A stretch of DNA of 58,135 nucleotides from an uncultured Actinomycetes bacterium. Lineage in GTDB: Bacteria; Actinomycetota; Actinomycetes; Nanopelagicales; Nanopelagicaceae. Positions 16,630-25,597 of the stretch are shown in pieces. Under the pieces are notes generated by a model that was not told the DNA's origin, searched no databases, and saw only the letters and a list, made by a program, of their open reading frames with translations. A program made the translations under genes and the position numbers. Position 1 is the first letter of the stretch. Each line of letters begins with the position of its first letter. The DNA lies in the NCBI GenBank assembly GCA_903836945.1, contig CAILSO010000036.1, positions 1-58,135 of the forward strand, written 5' to 3'.

Positions 16630-17832
16630 ATGAGTCAATTTACCGGCCTAGTACTTCTAGCGGGAAAGGACTCTCCAGGCATCACGGTTTCGCTATATGA
16701 AACCTTGTCACAATTTGCAGTAAAAATTCTCGATATCGAGCAAGTCGTAATACGTGATCGATTGATACTCACTACTTTAATTTCTTTAGACCCCGCCCAT
16801 GCCAGTGCAATCGAAGGGGATCTCTTGGAAATGGCGAATTCCAAAGAATTGGATTTGGCAATAGATTTTTCCGATCTCGATGCAACTCCATCAAAAGACG
16901 GAAACACAGTTCATATATCGGTACTCTCAAAGCAACTTCTACCGAGCCAAATAGCTGCGGTCGCAAAGGAAATTGCCACTCTGGGTGGAAATATAGAGAA
17001 GATCCAAAGAACAACAAATTATCCAATTACCGCCGTGAATCTTGAAGTGGCCTTTCCAGACGAATATGCGAATGAGAATTTAATCGCAAAACTTCGCCGA
17101 GCCATTGGTCAGGTCGCCAAGTCTGAAAAAATTGATGTTGCCGTTGAAAGCAGTGGACTTTTGCGCAAATCCAAGCGAATAGTAATGCTCGATATGGACT
17201 CAACGCTCATCAAGCAAGAAGTGATAGATCTGCTGGCTGAGAAAGCAGGAGTGGGTGATCAAGTCGAAAAGATCACCGAACGGGCTATGAATGGTGAACT
17301 TGATTTCACGGCATCACTAAAAGAACGTGTAGCTCTACTTCAAGGACTCTCCGTTGAGGCTATCGCGCAGGTTGCTACCGAAATTGAATTGACCGCAGGT
17401 GCCAGGACCCTTATTCGAACGCTTCACAAAGTCGGGCATAAAGTAGGAGTTGTCTCCGGTGGATTCCTAAATGTTATCGAACCACTTTTAAAGGATTTAC
17501 AGATTGATTTCTACCGAGCCAATGAACTTGAGATTGTGAATGGAGTCCTAACTGGCCGCACAGTAGGTCAAGTTATTGATAGGGACGCAAAGGCCACAGC
17601 ACTTTTGGATTTTGCCAGAAAAGAAGGCGTTGATCTTGCGCAATCTATTGCAATCGGTGATGGCGCAAATGATCTGGGGATGATTGAAATCGCAGGATTG
17701 GGAATTGCTTTCAATGCTAAAACAAAGGTCTCGGAAGTTGCTGATAGTTCGATCACCTCTCCCTATTTGGATTCCGTACTCTATCTAATTGGAATCAGCG
17801 AGGAAGAAGTTAGGGAAGCGAACAGAGTTTAA
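16630..17832 (+). CDS. serB: Phosphoserine phosphatase SerB
   Basis: About 400 residues: two N-terminal ACT domains (about 1-165) and a C-terminal HAD phosphatase domain. Motif I is MLDMDSTLIKQEV (nucleophile Asp about residue 187), motif II is VVSGGF, and motif III/IV is IAIGDGANDLGMIEIAG. It performs the last step of serine synthesis; serine binding to ACT domains controls related enzymes. The start was moved to the second ATG because the -10 box leaves only that codon in the transcript. The gene is convergent with hisG and shares its TTAA stop overlap. Confidence 0.95.
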   Translation: MSQFTGLVLLAGKDSPGITVSLYETLSQFAVKILDIEQVVIRDRLILTTLISLDPAHASAIEGDLLEMANSKELDLAIDFSDLDATPSKDGNTVHISVLSKQLLPSQIAAVAKEIATLGGNIEKIQRTTNYPITAVNLEVAFPDEYANENLIAKLRRAIGQVAKSEKIDVAVESSGLLRKSKRIVMLDMDSTLIKQEVIDLLAEKAGVGDQVEKITERAMNGELDFTASLKERVALLQGLSVEAIAQVATEIELTAGARTLIRTLHKVGHKVGVVSGGFLNVIEPLLKDLQIDFYRANELEIVNGVLTGRTVGQVIDRDAKATALLDFARKEGVDLAQSIAIGDGANDLGMIEIAGLGIAFNAKTKVSEVADSSITSPYLDSVLYLIGISEEEVREANRV

Positions 17833-18677
17833 AGACGGCAAGCGTGGATATCGGTTACCAGGATTCCCCGAGCACCAATGGCCCAGAGTTCATCCATAAT
17901 TCGATTTACATCCCTCTTTAATACCATTGCTCTCACAGCGCTCCATTCACTCTTTTGTAAAGGTGAAATAGTCGGTGATTCAATTCCTGGAGTCAAGGCG
18001 CAGGCCTTTTCCAAATCTTTGCTCTTAACGTCATAGTCAACTAAAACATATTGACGAGCGATCACAACGCCATTGAGTCGATGAGTAAGAGTCTCAAGGT
18101 GCTTATTCTCTGAAGAATCACTCCTAGAAATTAGAATCGCTTCACTTTGCAATAAGACATCACCGAAGGTTGCAAGGCCGGCCTGTCTTAGCGTTCCACC
18201 AGTAGAAACGACATCGGCAATGGCATCTGCTACTCCAAGACGTACTGAACTTTCAACTGCGCCATCTAACGCAACAATTTTTGCCGCGATCTTCTTCTCT
18301 TGGAGAAATCTTTCAAGCAAGCCAGGGTATGCCGTAGCTACCCGCAGACCAGAGAGACCGTCTACAGATAAATTCTTTTCAACTGGCGCTGCGAACCGAA
18401 AGGTGGATCGACCAAAATCCAAAGCAAGAATTTCAAGTGCTTTAGCTCCGCTATCGATTAAAAGATCGCGCCCAGTAATTCCGGCATCGAGTTCACCACT
18501 TCCAACATAAATGGCAATATCTCTCGGACGTAAATAATAGAACTCAACAGCATTTTCAGGATCGATAAAGATCAAATCTCTTGAATCAATTCTCTGTCGA
18601 TAACCGGCTTCCTTTAACATAGCCATTGCACTTTCAGAAAGTGAACCCTTATTTGGAACCGCAATTTTTAAAGTCAT
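17829..18677 (-). CDS. hisG: ATP phosphoribosyltransferase HisG (long form)
   Basis: HisG condenses ATP with PRPP in the first step of histidine synthesis. At 282 residues it is the long form with a C-terminal regulatory ACT-like domain (about 205-282), so it should be feedback-inhibited by histidine and need no HisZ. The N-terminal half shows LKIAVPNKGSLSESA, GELDAGITGRDLL and ADAIADVVSTGGTLRQAGL. The gene follows hisE with a 6-base gap. A purine-rich AAGGAG lies at the end of hisE, 12 bases upstream of the ATG. Confidence 0.95.
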   Translation of the reverse strand: MTLKIAVPNKGSLSESAMAMLKEAGYRQRIDSRDLIFIDPENAVEFYYLRPRDIAIYVGSGELDAGITGRDLLIDSGAKALEILALDFGRSTFRFAAPVEKNLSVDGLSGLRVATAYPGLLERFLQEKKIAAKIVALDGAVESSVRLGVADAIADVVSTGGTLRQAGLATFGDVLLQSEAILISRSDSSENKHLETLTHRLNGVVIARQYVLVDYDVKSKDLEKACALTPGIESPTISPLQKSEWSAVRAMVLKRDVNRIMDELWAIGARGILVTDIHACRL

Positions 18678-18683
18678 TGAAAG

Positions 18684-18947
18684 TTATAGCTCCTTGCAAA
18701 CTTGATCCATGGAAATATTACGAGCGAGCATTAAAACTTGGAGATGGTAAAGCAATTGGCTTATCTCTAAGGCAAGCTGTTCATCACTCTGATATTCAGC
18801 AGCCAGCCAAACTTCGCCAGCCTCCTCAATGATCTTCTTTCCGATCTGGTGGATTCCCGCATCAAGTTCAGCAACTGTTTTAGAACCTGCGGGCCTAGAA
18901 GCCGCCTTCTGCGATAACTCAAGCCACAACTGATCAAAGCTTTTCAT
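18684..18947 (-). CDS. hisE: Phosphoribosyl-ATP pyrophosphatase HisE
   Basis: The 87-residue all-helical enzyme releases pyrophosphate from phosphoribosyl-ATP, the second step of histidine synthesis. It belongs to the MazG/HisE fold, with the metal-binding series [14 protein letters not shown] and the later [19 protein letters not shown]. As in other actinobacteria it is separate from HisI and sits just upstream of hisG. The ATG lies 6 bases after TAAAAT. Confidence 0.93.
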   Translation of the reverse strand: MKSFDQLWLELSQKAASRPAGSKTVAELDAGIHQIGKKIIEEAGEVWLAAEYQSDEQLALEISQLLYHLQVLMLARNISMDQVCKEL

Positions 18948-18953
18948 ATGTGA

Positions 18954-18959
18954 ATTTTA
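18954..18959 (-). promoter_or_regulatory. -10 box of hisE-hisG
   Basis: TAAAAT lies 6 bases before the hisE ATG, in the 45-base gap after rpe. Confidence 0.6.
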
Positions 18960-18992
18960 ACGCAGATCGGATTCTCCCGTGGCTAAATAACT

Positions 18993-19649
18993 TTATCTAC
19001 TGGCAATAGCTCGCAACTCCCGACAAACTGCAGCCGGATCGGGCGATTTGTAAATGGCACTTCCTGCAACAAAGGTATCAGCCCCAGCCTGCGCTGCCCG
19101 AGCAATCGTCTCTAGGGAAATCCCGCCATCAACTTGTAACCAAATATCCTTCAAGGCGTGCTCGCCAATATATTTACGGGCTTGTTCGACCTTTGGCATC
19201 ATGCTTTCCATAAAACTCTGCCCGCCAAAACCGGGTTCGACAGTCATAATCAACAACATATCCAAATAATTCATAAATTCAGCGACTTCTGAAAAATCGG
19301 AATCCGGCTTGAGCGCTACGCCTGCTCTGGCTCCAGAATCTTTGATGCATTTAATTGTGATTTCTGGTTTAGAACTAGCCTCTAAATGAAAGGAAACGCT
19401 TTTGCTGCCAGCCTTCGCATATTCAACGGCTACTTCATCTGGATTAATAACCATCAAGTGAGTATCGACCGGAAGCGGGCTGCTCCCAATAATTTCCTTC
19501 GCTTGCGTTAACGAGAAGGTCATATTTGGTACGAAAATATTATCCATAATATCTAGGTGAATTAGATCAGCATCTGTCGAAACAATTGCCATTTCGCCAG
19601 GCAAATCCTGATGATTTGCATTGAGAATGCTCGGACAAATTCTGATCAT
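18993..19649 (-). CDS. rpe: Ribulose-phosphate 3-epimerase
   Basis: Rpe interconverts ribulose 5-phosphate and xylulose 5-phosphate in the pentose phosphate pathway. The TIM-barrel protein of about 218 residues shows ICPSIL, the metal/catalytic HLDIMDNIFVPN, THLMV, the phosphate loop VEPGFGGQSF and LQVDGGI. Three start codons are stacked (GTG-ATG-ATG). The third ATG, with GGAG five bases before it and family-typical MIRICPSIL, is preferred. The rsmB stop overlaps this region, so translation is coupled. Confidence 0.93.
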   Translation of the reverse strand: MIRICPSILNANHQDLPGEMAIVSTDADLIHLDIMDNIFVPNMTFSLTQAKEIIGSSPLPVDTHLMVINPDEVAVEYAKAGSKSVSFHLEASSKPEITIKCIKDSGARAGVALKPDSDFSEVAEFMNYLDMLLIMTVEPGFGGQSFMESMMPKVEQARKYIGEHALKDIWLQVDGGISLETIARAAQAGADTFVAGSAIYKSPDPAAVCRELRAIASR

Positions 19650-19651
19650 CA

Positions 19652-21037
19652 TCACTCCGGTTTCTGGAAAAGAGCCAGGAACATCGAATCACTTTTTTGC
19701 ACATGTGTCCACAACTGCATATTTCCATCGGAATTTATAGCACCTTCAATTCCGGTATCAGCAATCGAGATGGATATTTGAGTCGCCTCTTTATGCCGAT
19801 GGGCAAAATCCAAAACCTGACCTTTTGTCTCTAATAGGTGTGGACTACAAGTTGCGTAGCCAACAATTCCACCAGGTTTTAGTAGCGTATAGGCAGAATC
19901 TAGAAGATCGCGCTGAAGCTCAATTAATCCCTTGAGGTCGGATAAATTTTTACGCCATCTAGCTTCGGGTCTGCGGCGCAGCGCCCCCAGCCCACTACAT
20001 GGAGCATCGACCAAGATTCGATCATATTTTCCTGGAAATTCTGAGGCGTTGCGTCCATCGAGTGAAATTACATTCTCTAGATTAACTACCGATTGAACCA
20101 ACTTTGCCCGGTGCTCTGAAGGTTCGTTTGCAGTAAATGTGTCACTTGAACGTTCTGTCGAGATAAGAGCCTGCAAATAAGCGGCCTTGCCGCCAGGTCC
20201 GGCACATAAATCCAACCAATCAAGGTTACGAGAGTTGATCTCCTTTGCCGTTTCGAAAAAAATCTCAGTAAGCAGTTGCGAGCCGCAATCTTGAACTCCC
20301 GCTCTTCGTTCACGGATCGCGGGATATTCCGTTGGCATTCGATCGGCGAGTATCGAGCTTCTTCCAATTTTCAATGCACTGCCACCAAGAGATAAGAGTT
20401 CCTCTCTCGTTGATTTACCGGGCCAGGCTATTAGATTTGGTGCAACTGGCTCATTGTTGGCCGCTAACGCCTTTTCAACCGAGCCCCAATTTTTAAGCAG
20501 ATCAAAGAAGGCAGACACAATCCACTCTGGGTGGGAATACAAAATGGATAGTGCGTACTTTGGATTAGACTCAATCTTAGATCTCACATCATCAAAGAGA
20601 GTGCTATCTGAACTCACTTTACGAAGAATCGCGTTGATATAAGTTGCCTTTGACTCCCCTGCTACTGCCCTAGCAAGTTCAACCGTTTCACTTACTGCAG
20701 CATGATCACTTACCCGCATCTCGGTAAGTTGATGAACCCCTAGGCGCAAAAGATCCAGAACAGAACTATCAAGTTGCGATATATCTCTATCAATAAATTT
20801 TGAGATTGCGTAATCATGCTTACCTTGCATTCGTAGGGTTCCGTATGCCAACTCCGTAACAAAAGATCTATCTCGTTGGTCAAGAGTCGAGTCCGATAGC
20901 AATTGCGGTAACCGCAAATTTGCATATGCACCTTCGCGATTGACCTGTGTTACCAAGGCAAAAGCTATCCGCCTAGCTTCTCCAGGATTAGGTTTCTTGT
21001 AAATCCGCTTAATCGGCGAATCACTCAAATTTCTCAC
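19652..21037 (-). CDS. rsmB: 16S rRNA m5C967 methyltransferase RsmB
   Basis: RsmB (Fmu/Sun) methylates cytosine 967 of 16S rRNA with S-adenosylmethionine. The protein of about 461 residues has an N-terminal NusB-like RNA-binding domain (about 20-150) and a Rossmann methyltransferase domain. The latter shows LDLCAGPGGKAAYLQ, ILVDAPCSGLGALRRRPE (catalytic Cys pair member) and VGYATCSPHLLE (catalytic Cys). The frame opens with TTG at 21040 then GTG at 21037, both inside fmt; the GTG is preferred but the exact start is uncertain. Confidence 0.93.
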   Translation of the reverse strand: MRNLSDSPIKRIYKKPNPGEARRIAFALVTQVNREGAYANLRLPQLLSDSTLDQRDRSFVTELAYGTLRMQGKHDYAISKFIDRDISQLDSSVLDLLRLGVHQLTEMRVSDHAAVSETVELARAVAGESKATYINAILRKVSSDSTLFDDVRSKIESNPKYALSILYSHPEWIVSAFFDLLKNWGSVEKALAANNEPVAPNLIAWPGKSTREELLSLGGSALKIGRSSILADRMPTEYPAIRERRAGVQDCGSQLLTEIFFETAKEINSRNLDWLDLCAGPGGKAAYLQALISTERSSDTFTANEPSEHRAKLVQSVVNLENVISLDGRNASEFPGKYDRILVDAPCSGLGALRRRPEARWRKNLSDLKGLIELQRDLLDSAYTLLKPGGIVGYATCSPHLLETKGQVLDFAHRHKEATQISISIADTGIEGAINSDGNMQLWTHVQKSDSMFLALFQKPE

Positions 21038-21938
21038 CAATTTTCAATCGAGCACCGCGAGCAAAATCCATACCAGACATTCGCTTCTTTCCAGCAGGTG
21101 TCACATCCAAAATTTTCAAAATACTATCCTTGGTTCGCACGATTAAAGCATCCCCACTAGCAGCAACTTCACCTGCAAGCTTTAGATCATTTTCAATAAA
21201 ACTTTCTTCAACCCCATGAACGACGACTCTTTCGCCGCGAAAAACCGTCCAGATTCCTGGATTGCTAGCTAGAGCGCGGTCCAACCTCAAAATTTTGTCG
21301 GTTGGTGAATCCCACAATATTTGGGCTTCTTCTTTTGAAATCTTAGGAGCTAAAGAGATTCCTTGTGCGGTTTGCGGCGTTGCCTTTGTTTTGCCGATCA
21401 CCTTTAACAGCTCAAGCAAATCTAGAATTGCCAAATTTGTAAGTTTTGCAAGTAAATCCTCAGTTCGATCAGAGTCTTGTAAATCAATCTCTTTCATAAC
21501 ATAAAAGGGACCAGTGTCCATTCCCTTGTCCAACTTAAAGATCGTAAACCCAGTCTTACTTTCGCCATTAAGTATTGCTCGTTGCACCGGCGCTGCTCCT
21601 CGATAACTTGGGAGAAGTGAGAAGTGAATATTGATCCAACCAAATCGCGGTCCATGGAGTAGTTCAACTGGAATTATTCGACCGTAGGCAATCGTTACGA
21701 TTAATTGAGGTTGCGCTGAAAGTAAATGACGATTCAACTCTGAACTATCTGCGGGTTTGGCCACAGGCAACCCTTGCTCACTGGCCCAGTGGGCAAGCTC
21801 ATTGGGTACCACAACCTTGCCTCGCCCAGTGGCCTTGTCCGGATTTGTAATGATCGAAACTAACTCATGTTCACTATTTTTTATCGCTTCGATAACTGGG
21901 ATTGAGACCAGTGAGGAACTTGCAACTGAGATCTGCAA
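21021..21938 (-). CDS. fmt: Methionyl-tRNA formyltransferase Fmt
   Basis: Fmt formylates initiator Met-tRNA using 10-formyltetrahydrofolate. The 305-residue protein has the formyltransferase signature with catalytic Asn and His in INIHFSLLPSYRGAAPVQ (about 108-125) and Asp in LDKGMDTGPF. A C-terminal OB-like domain starts near 205. The usual N-terminal phrase GTPxFA is replaced by ASSSLVSIP, a mild departure. The start is TTG, 2 bases after the def stop; TAGGTT 7 bases before it could be a -10, but co-translation from def is simpler. Confidence 0.94.
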   Translation of the reverse strand: MQISVASSSLVSIPVIEAIKNSEHELVSIITNPDKATGRGKVVVPNELAHWASEQGLPVAKPADSSELNRHLLSAQPQLIVTIAYGRIIPVELLHGPRFGWINIHFSLLPSYRGAAPVQRAILNGESKTGFTIFKLDKGMDTGPFYVMKEIDLQDSDRTEDLLAKLTNLAILDLLELLKVIGKTKATPQTAQGISLAPKISKEEAQILWDSPTDKILRLDRALASNPGIWTVFRGERVVVHGVEESFIENDLKLAGEVAASGDALIVRTKDSILKILDVTPAGKKRMSGMDFARGARLKIGEKFE

Positions 21939-21940
21939 CT

Positions 21941-22501
21941 CTAAAAACCTAGACCGTTTGTAGTGTGTGGACTAATTTTAATTCTCGGCTCGAGACCACT
22001 TTGGATGGCCGAACCAAACCAATCCGAATTCCTAATGTCAGCCATTGCGCGTTTTCTCTCTTCGGTGACCAAGCGATCAATAAAGACTATTCCATCCAAA
22101 TGATCAGTTTCATGTTGTAGGCATCTGGCCAACAATTCACTACCTTCGATCGTTACCGGTTCGCCATGCATATTGAAACCCTTTGCGACCGCTCGCATGG
22201 CTCTTGGTGTTTCGTAGAGCAAACCAGGGAAACTTAGACAACCCTCTTCTCCATCTTGCATATCCGAGCTCAAATCAAGTGTGGGATTAATCAAATGACC
22301 CAAATTGTCATCAACATCCCAAACAAAAACACGAAGTGAGACTCCAATTTGCGGCGCTGCTAAACCAGCTCCCGGAGCATCGTGCATAGTTTCGGTTAGA
22401 TCGGAGACCAGTGTTCGGAGTTCCTTATCAAAAACTGAAACTTCTAGGGCCGGTGTAGTTAATACCGGATCGCCAAACAATCGAATACTTTGAATAGGCA
22501 C
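21941..22501 (-). CDS. def: Peptide deformylase
   Basis: The 186-residue metalloenzyme removes the formyl group from new proteins and is paired with fmt. All three motifs are present: GAGLAAPQIGV, EEGCLSFPG (metal Cys) and LQHETDHLDG (metal His pair and catalytic Glu). The length fits type 1 actinobacterial enzymes. The GTG start lies 6 bases after TAGAAT, suggesting that def-fmt-rsmB-rpe has its own leaderless promoter. Confidence 0.96.
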   Translation of the reverse strand: MPIQSIRLFGDPVLTTPALEVSVFDKELRTLVSDLTETMHDAPGAGLAAPQIGVSLRVFVWDVDDNLGHLINPTLDLSSDMQDGEEGCLSFPGLLYETPRAMRAVAKGFNMHGEPVTIEGSELLARCLQHETDHLDGIVFIDRLVTEERKRAMADIRNSDWFGSAIQSGLEPRIKISPHTTNGLGF

Positions 22502-22507
22502 CTACCT

Positions 22508-22513
22508 ATTCTA
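22508..22513 (-). promoter_or_regulatory. -10 box of def
   Basis: TAGAAT lies 6 bases before the def GTG, in the 32-base gap after priA. Confidence 0.6.
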
Positions 22514-22533
22514 AAGGTATCTTGCCAAAGTTA

Positions 22534-24393
22534 CTAAATTAGATACGGATCTAGCCGAATATTGACCTTTACAAGATTTTTTAGAGAACGATATCTACTT
22601 AACTGAAGGAAGAACTCAGAAAATTCCTCACTCCTTTCAACTAAGCCCTTAACGATCAACTCCGATTCAATAGAAGTTTTTGCCCGGATTACCAGGGGCT
22701 TGATGAAAAGATCGTTATCGCTCATTCGCTCTCTCAAAGACATTAACTCCCTACTCTCCCCAGTAATTACCGCTACCCGAGTAAATGGAGGGAGATTGGC
22801 TTCTTTGCGACTTTCGAGTTCTAACTCCAAGTCCCTCATGAAGTTTCCGCTCAATTGCCCTTGAATAAATGGATGCTCTTTCGGCAAGTCCAGGTATATC
22901 TCCCCGCCATCTTGGAGCATGAGGAAATTACTAACTAATTGATTCCTAGCGATTTCATAACTTCGCAGCTTTGTACTATTGAAGAGGAAATCGCAATTCA
23001 ATGCGATGTAGCTTGCATATTTTCCATCTGGTTCGCAACCGTATGTAGAAATTACTAATCTAGATTTATCATCATCTGGAAGTGAATCGATCCTATTTTG
23101 CGATTTTGAGAAAACTATGAGTACATTTGGGATATTTGAAGCTATCTCCTCGGCAAATCGCTTCGCCCCCAACTTTGCTATGGCGGGTTGCCTTCCCTGG
23201 CAATATTCACATTGCCAATCTGGGAATTTTGAATCGCAGATGACACAGTTTGGGATCGCGTTAGAACTTTGCATGGCCAAACGCCCCCCACAGGAACACT
23301 TTGCAAGATTTCGGCATTTCGCACAGGTAAGAGCCGTGATGTAGCCAGGTTCAACGAGGTTGACTAGAACATTACCCTTCAAGATTCCCTCTTTTATGGC
23401 CGATATGTGAGTTCTACTCTCTCGCGGGAAAGAAATTTGCAACTTTTTCGCCTGCACAATGCCGCGATTTTCTGATTCTTTGATCCAACCAATATCGATT
23501 AGACGTTTTACTTCTAAAGATGGCGTTGCGCCTACAAAATTGATATTAGAGGTTTTAGAGCGGATAATTGCAACATCTCGGACGTTCCATCCAGGATAGT
23601 GTCTCTCGTAAGAAGATTCATCGATCTCTGACAATATAAAGATCTCAGATGCAGATTTTAAGGGTGTGAATATCGCTGAACGATTTCCAACTATAAGCCG
23701 CGGACTCTCCAAAACGGTTTGGAGATAATTCTGGTATCGCTCGGATTTAGATAACTTACTTGATAACGTTAAGAAGTCTAAGTCGCCAAGTCTCTTCGAG
23801 AGAATCAAGAGATCTCGCTCGTCTGGGAGAACAACCAAGATTTGACCAGAAAAAGTCTGATCCTCGTAAATTTTGCGGATTGAGAGAGCAAATTGACTTG
23901 AATTCGTCAGAGCGAAAAAGTTTAGTTGGTGTCTATTACTATCTTCAGCTAAATCCGATACTTGAACTGTAACTTTCGAATCAACGAGTTTTTCACAACT
24001 TCCCACTCTCGCCGGAATGGCGCTTCGAAAAACGCTAAAAAAATCAGAGGCATACCTATGTGCTACTTCTCGAACGAGCTCTATCTGCGCCCCCGTAGCG
24101 ATTGGGAAGAGAGAAATTGCGCGATTTATGTAGCGCAACTCCCCCGCTGCTCTTTGATTCGATGAACGATCTATGACAAGAGCGCTGCAGATTTGGTTAC
24201 CGAACGGCACTTCTACGAGTGTGCCAATCTCCACCGGCGACGTAATTGATTGTGGCAAAAGGTACTCAAAAGGATCACTCAGATGTGAAATTGAATTATC
24301 GACAAGAACCTGTAGGTACGGGCGCTCATTTGCAATAAGAGACTTATCCGAATAAGTCTCTCTTCTTAATTTAAGTGGCTTTACAATTGCCAC
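22534..24393 (-). CDS. priA: PriA primosomal protein, helicase-dead actinobacterial type
   Basis: The 619-residue protein keeps the PriA N-terminal 3'-DNA-binding domain (LQVLVDNSISHLSDPFEYLLP) and the Cys-rich zinc region (CAKCRNLAKCSCGG, CVICDSKFPDWQCEYC). It has no Walker A GxGKT; the matching area reads FFALTNSSQFALSI. The DEEH box is replaced by LSEIDESSYERHYPGW. Known actinobacterial PriA proteins also lack helicase motifs, so a structural role in replication restart is expected. The GTG start follows metK by 6 bases with no clear ribosome binding site. A 10-base-pair hairpin lies in the first codons. Confidence 0.88.
   Translation of the reverse strand: MAIVKPLKLRRETYSDKSLIANERPYLQVLVDNSISHLSDPFEYLLPQSITSPVEIGTLVEVPFGNQICSALVIDRSSNQRAAGELRYINRAISLFPIATGAQIELVREVAHRYASDFFSVFRSAIPARVGSCEKLVDSKVTVQVSDLAEDSNRHQLNFFALTNSSQFALSIRKIYEDQTFSGQILVVLPDERDLLILSKRLGDLDFLTLSSKLSKSERYQNYLQTVLESPRLIVGNRSAIFTPLKSASEIFILSEIDESSYERHYPGWNVRDVAIIRSKTSNINFVGATPSLEVKRLIDIGWIKESENRGIVQAKKLQISFPRESRTHISAIKEGILKGNVLVNLVEPGYITALTCAKCRNLAKCSCGGRLAMQSSNAIPNCVICDSKFPDWQCEYCQGRQPAIAKLGAKRFAEEIASNIPNVLIVFSKSQNRIDSLPDDDKSRLVISTYGCEPDGKYASYIALNCDFLFNSTKLRSYEIARNQLVSNFLMLQDGGEIYLDLPKEHPFIQGQLSGNFMRDLELELESRKEANLPPFTRVAVITGESRELMSLRERMSDNDLFIKPLVIRAKTSIESELIVKGLVERSEEFSEFFLQLSRYRSLKNLVKVNIRLDPYLI
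24338..24361 (-). other. Perfect inverted repeat in the priA 5' coding region
   Basis: AGAGACTTAT and ATAAGTCTCT form a 10-base-pair stem with a 4-base loop, within about codons 11-19 of priA. As mRNA it would be a stable hairpin just after the start. No T-run follows. Confidence 0.6.
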
Positions 24394-24399
24394 GTCTAG

Positions 24400-25593
24400 T
24401 TAGCGAGAAGCAGCGCTTTTTAAAGCTGCAGCTCGATCCGTCTTTTCCCAAGTGAAATTAGGTAGCTCTCGACCAAAGTGACCATATGAAGCTGTCGCTG
24501 AATAAATTGGTCGCAGTAGATCTAGATCCCGAATAATTGCAGCTGGGCGTAAATCAAAAACTTCCAATACTGCATCACTAATTTTGGATACTGGAACAAT
24601 TTCGGTGCCAAATGTTTCAATGAAAAGGCCAACAGGTTGAGCCTTGCCGATGGCATATGCAACTTGCACTTCACAACGTGTAGCCAGACCAGCAGCTACT
24701 ACATTTTTAGCCACCCATCGCATGGCGTAAGCAGCGCTGCGATCAACCTTGGAAGGATCCTTACCGGAGAAAGCTCCACCTCCATGTCTAGCCATCCCAC
24801 CATATGTATCGACAATGATCTTTCGCCCGGTTAAACCAGCATCTCCCATTGGACCACCGATTACAAATCGACCTGTTGGATTTATGAGGACACGAAGATC
24901 GTCGGTTGAAATTTTTAGTTCGCTTATTATCGGATCAATAACCAACTTCTTAAGATCTGGAGCCAAGGTCTTTTCGAGATCAACATGAGCAGCATGTTGG
25001 GTTGAGATAACAATGGTATTTAGGGCAACGGCCTTATCTTTGTCATATTCAATTGTTACCTGAGTCTTGCCATCGGGACGAAGGTAATCCAACTCCCCGC
25101 TCTTTCGTACCTTTGACAGTTGTAATGAAAGTTGATGTGCCAAGTGGATTGGAAGCGGCATAAGTTCTGGCGTGTCATCACAGGCGTAGCCAAACATTAA
25201 TCCTTGGTCTCCAGCGCCCTGAAGATCGAGCGGGTCGCCAGAAGCAGCTACGCGCTTTTCGAATGCGCTATCTACCCCCTGAGCAATATCTTGGGATTGC
25301 TGACCGATTGAAAGTGATACACCGCAAGAATTTCCATCAAAACCCTTGTCAGAGGAGTCATAACCAATATTCAAAACGGTATCGCGAACGATGTTCATCA
25401 CATCGGCGTATCCATTAGTGGTGACTTCACCGGCAACGTGTACTTGACCAGTAGTAATTAAGGTTTCAACAGCTACTCGGCTCTTTGCATCTTGTCCCAA
25501 TAAGGAATCTAGAATTGCATCCGAGATCTGATCTGCCATCTTATCTGGATGACCCTCGGTTACTGATTCAGAGGTAAAAAGTCGTTTGCTCAT
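24400..25593 (-). CDS. metK: S-adenosylmethionine synthetase
   Basis: MetK makes S-adenosylmethionine from ATP and methionine. The 397-residue protein has the N-terminal [16 protein letters not shown], the ATP-binding [12 protein letters not shown] and the P-loop-like [19 protein letters not shown]. The length and motifs are standard. It supplies the methyl donor for TrmI and RsmB encoded nearby. The ATG lies 6 bases after TAGGTT, so although it follows coaBC by 4 bases it probably also has its own start site. Confidence 0.97.
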   Translation of the reverse strand: MSKRLFTSESVTEGHPDKMADQISDAILDSLLGQDAKSRVAVETLITTGQVHVAGEVTTNGYADVMNIVRDTVLNIGYDSSDKGFDGNSCGVSLSIGQQSQDIAQGVDSAFEKRVAASGDPLDLQGAGDQGLMFGYACDDTPELMPLPIHLAHQLSLQLSKVRKSGELDYLRPDGKTQVTIEYDKDKAVALNTIVISTQHAAHVDLEKTLAPDLKKLVIDPIISELKISTDDLRVLINPTGRFVIGGPMGDAGLTGRKIIVDTYGGMARHGGGAFSGKDPSKVDRSAAYAMRWVAKNVVAAGLATRCEVQVAYAIGKAQPVGLFIETFGTEIVPVSKISDAVLEVFDLRPAAIIRDLDLLRPIYSATASYGHFGRELPNFTWEKTDRAAALKSAASR

Positions 25594-25597
25594 TGGA

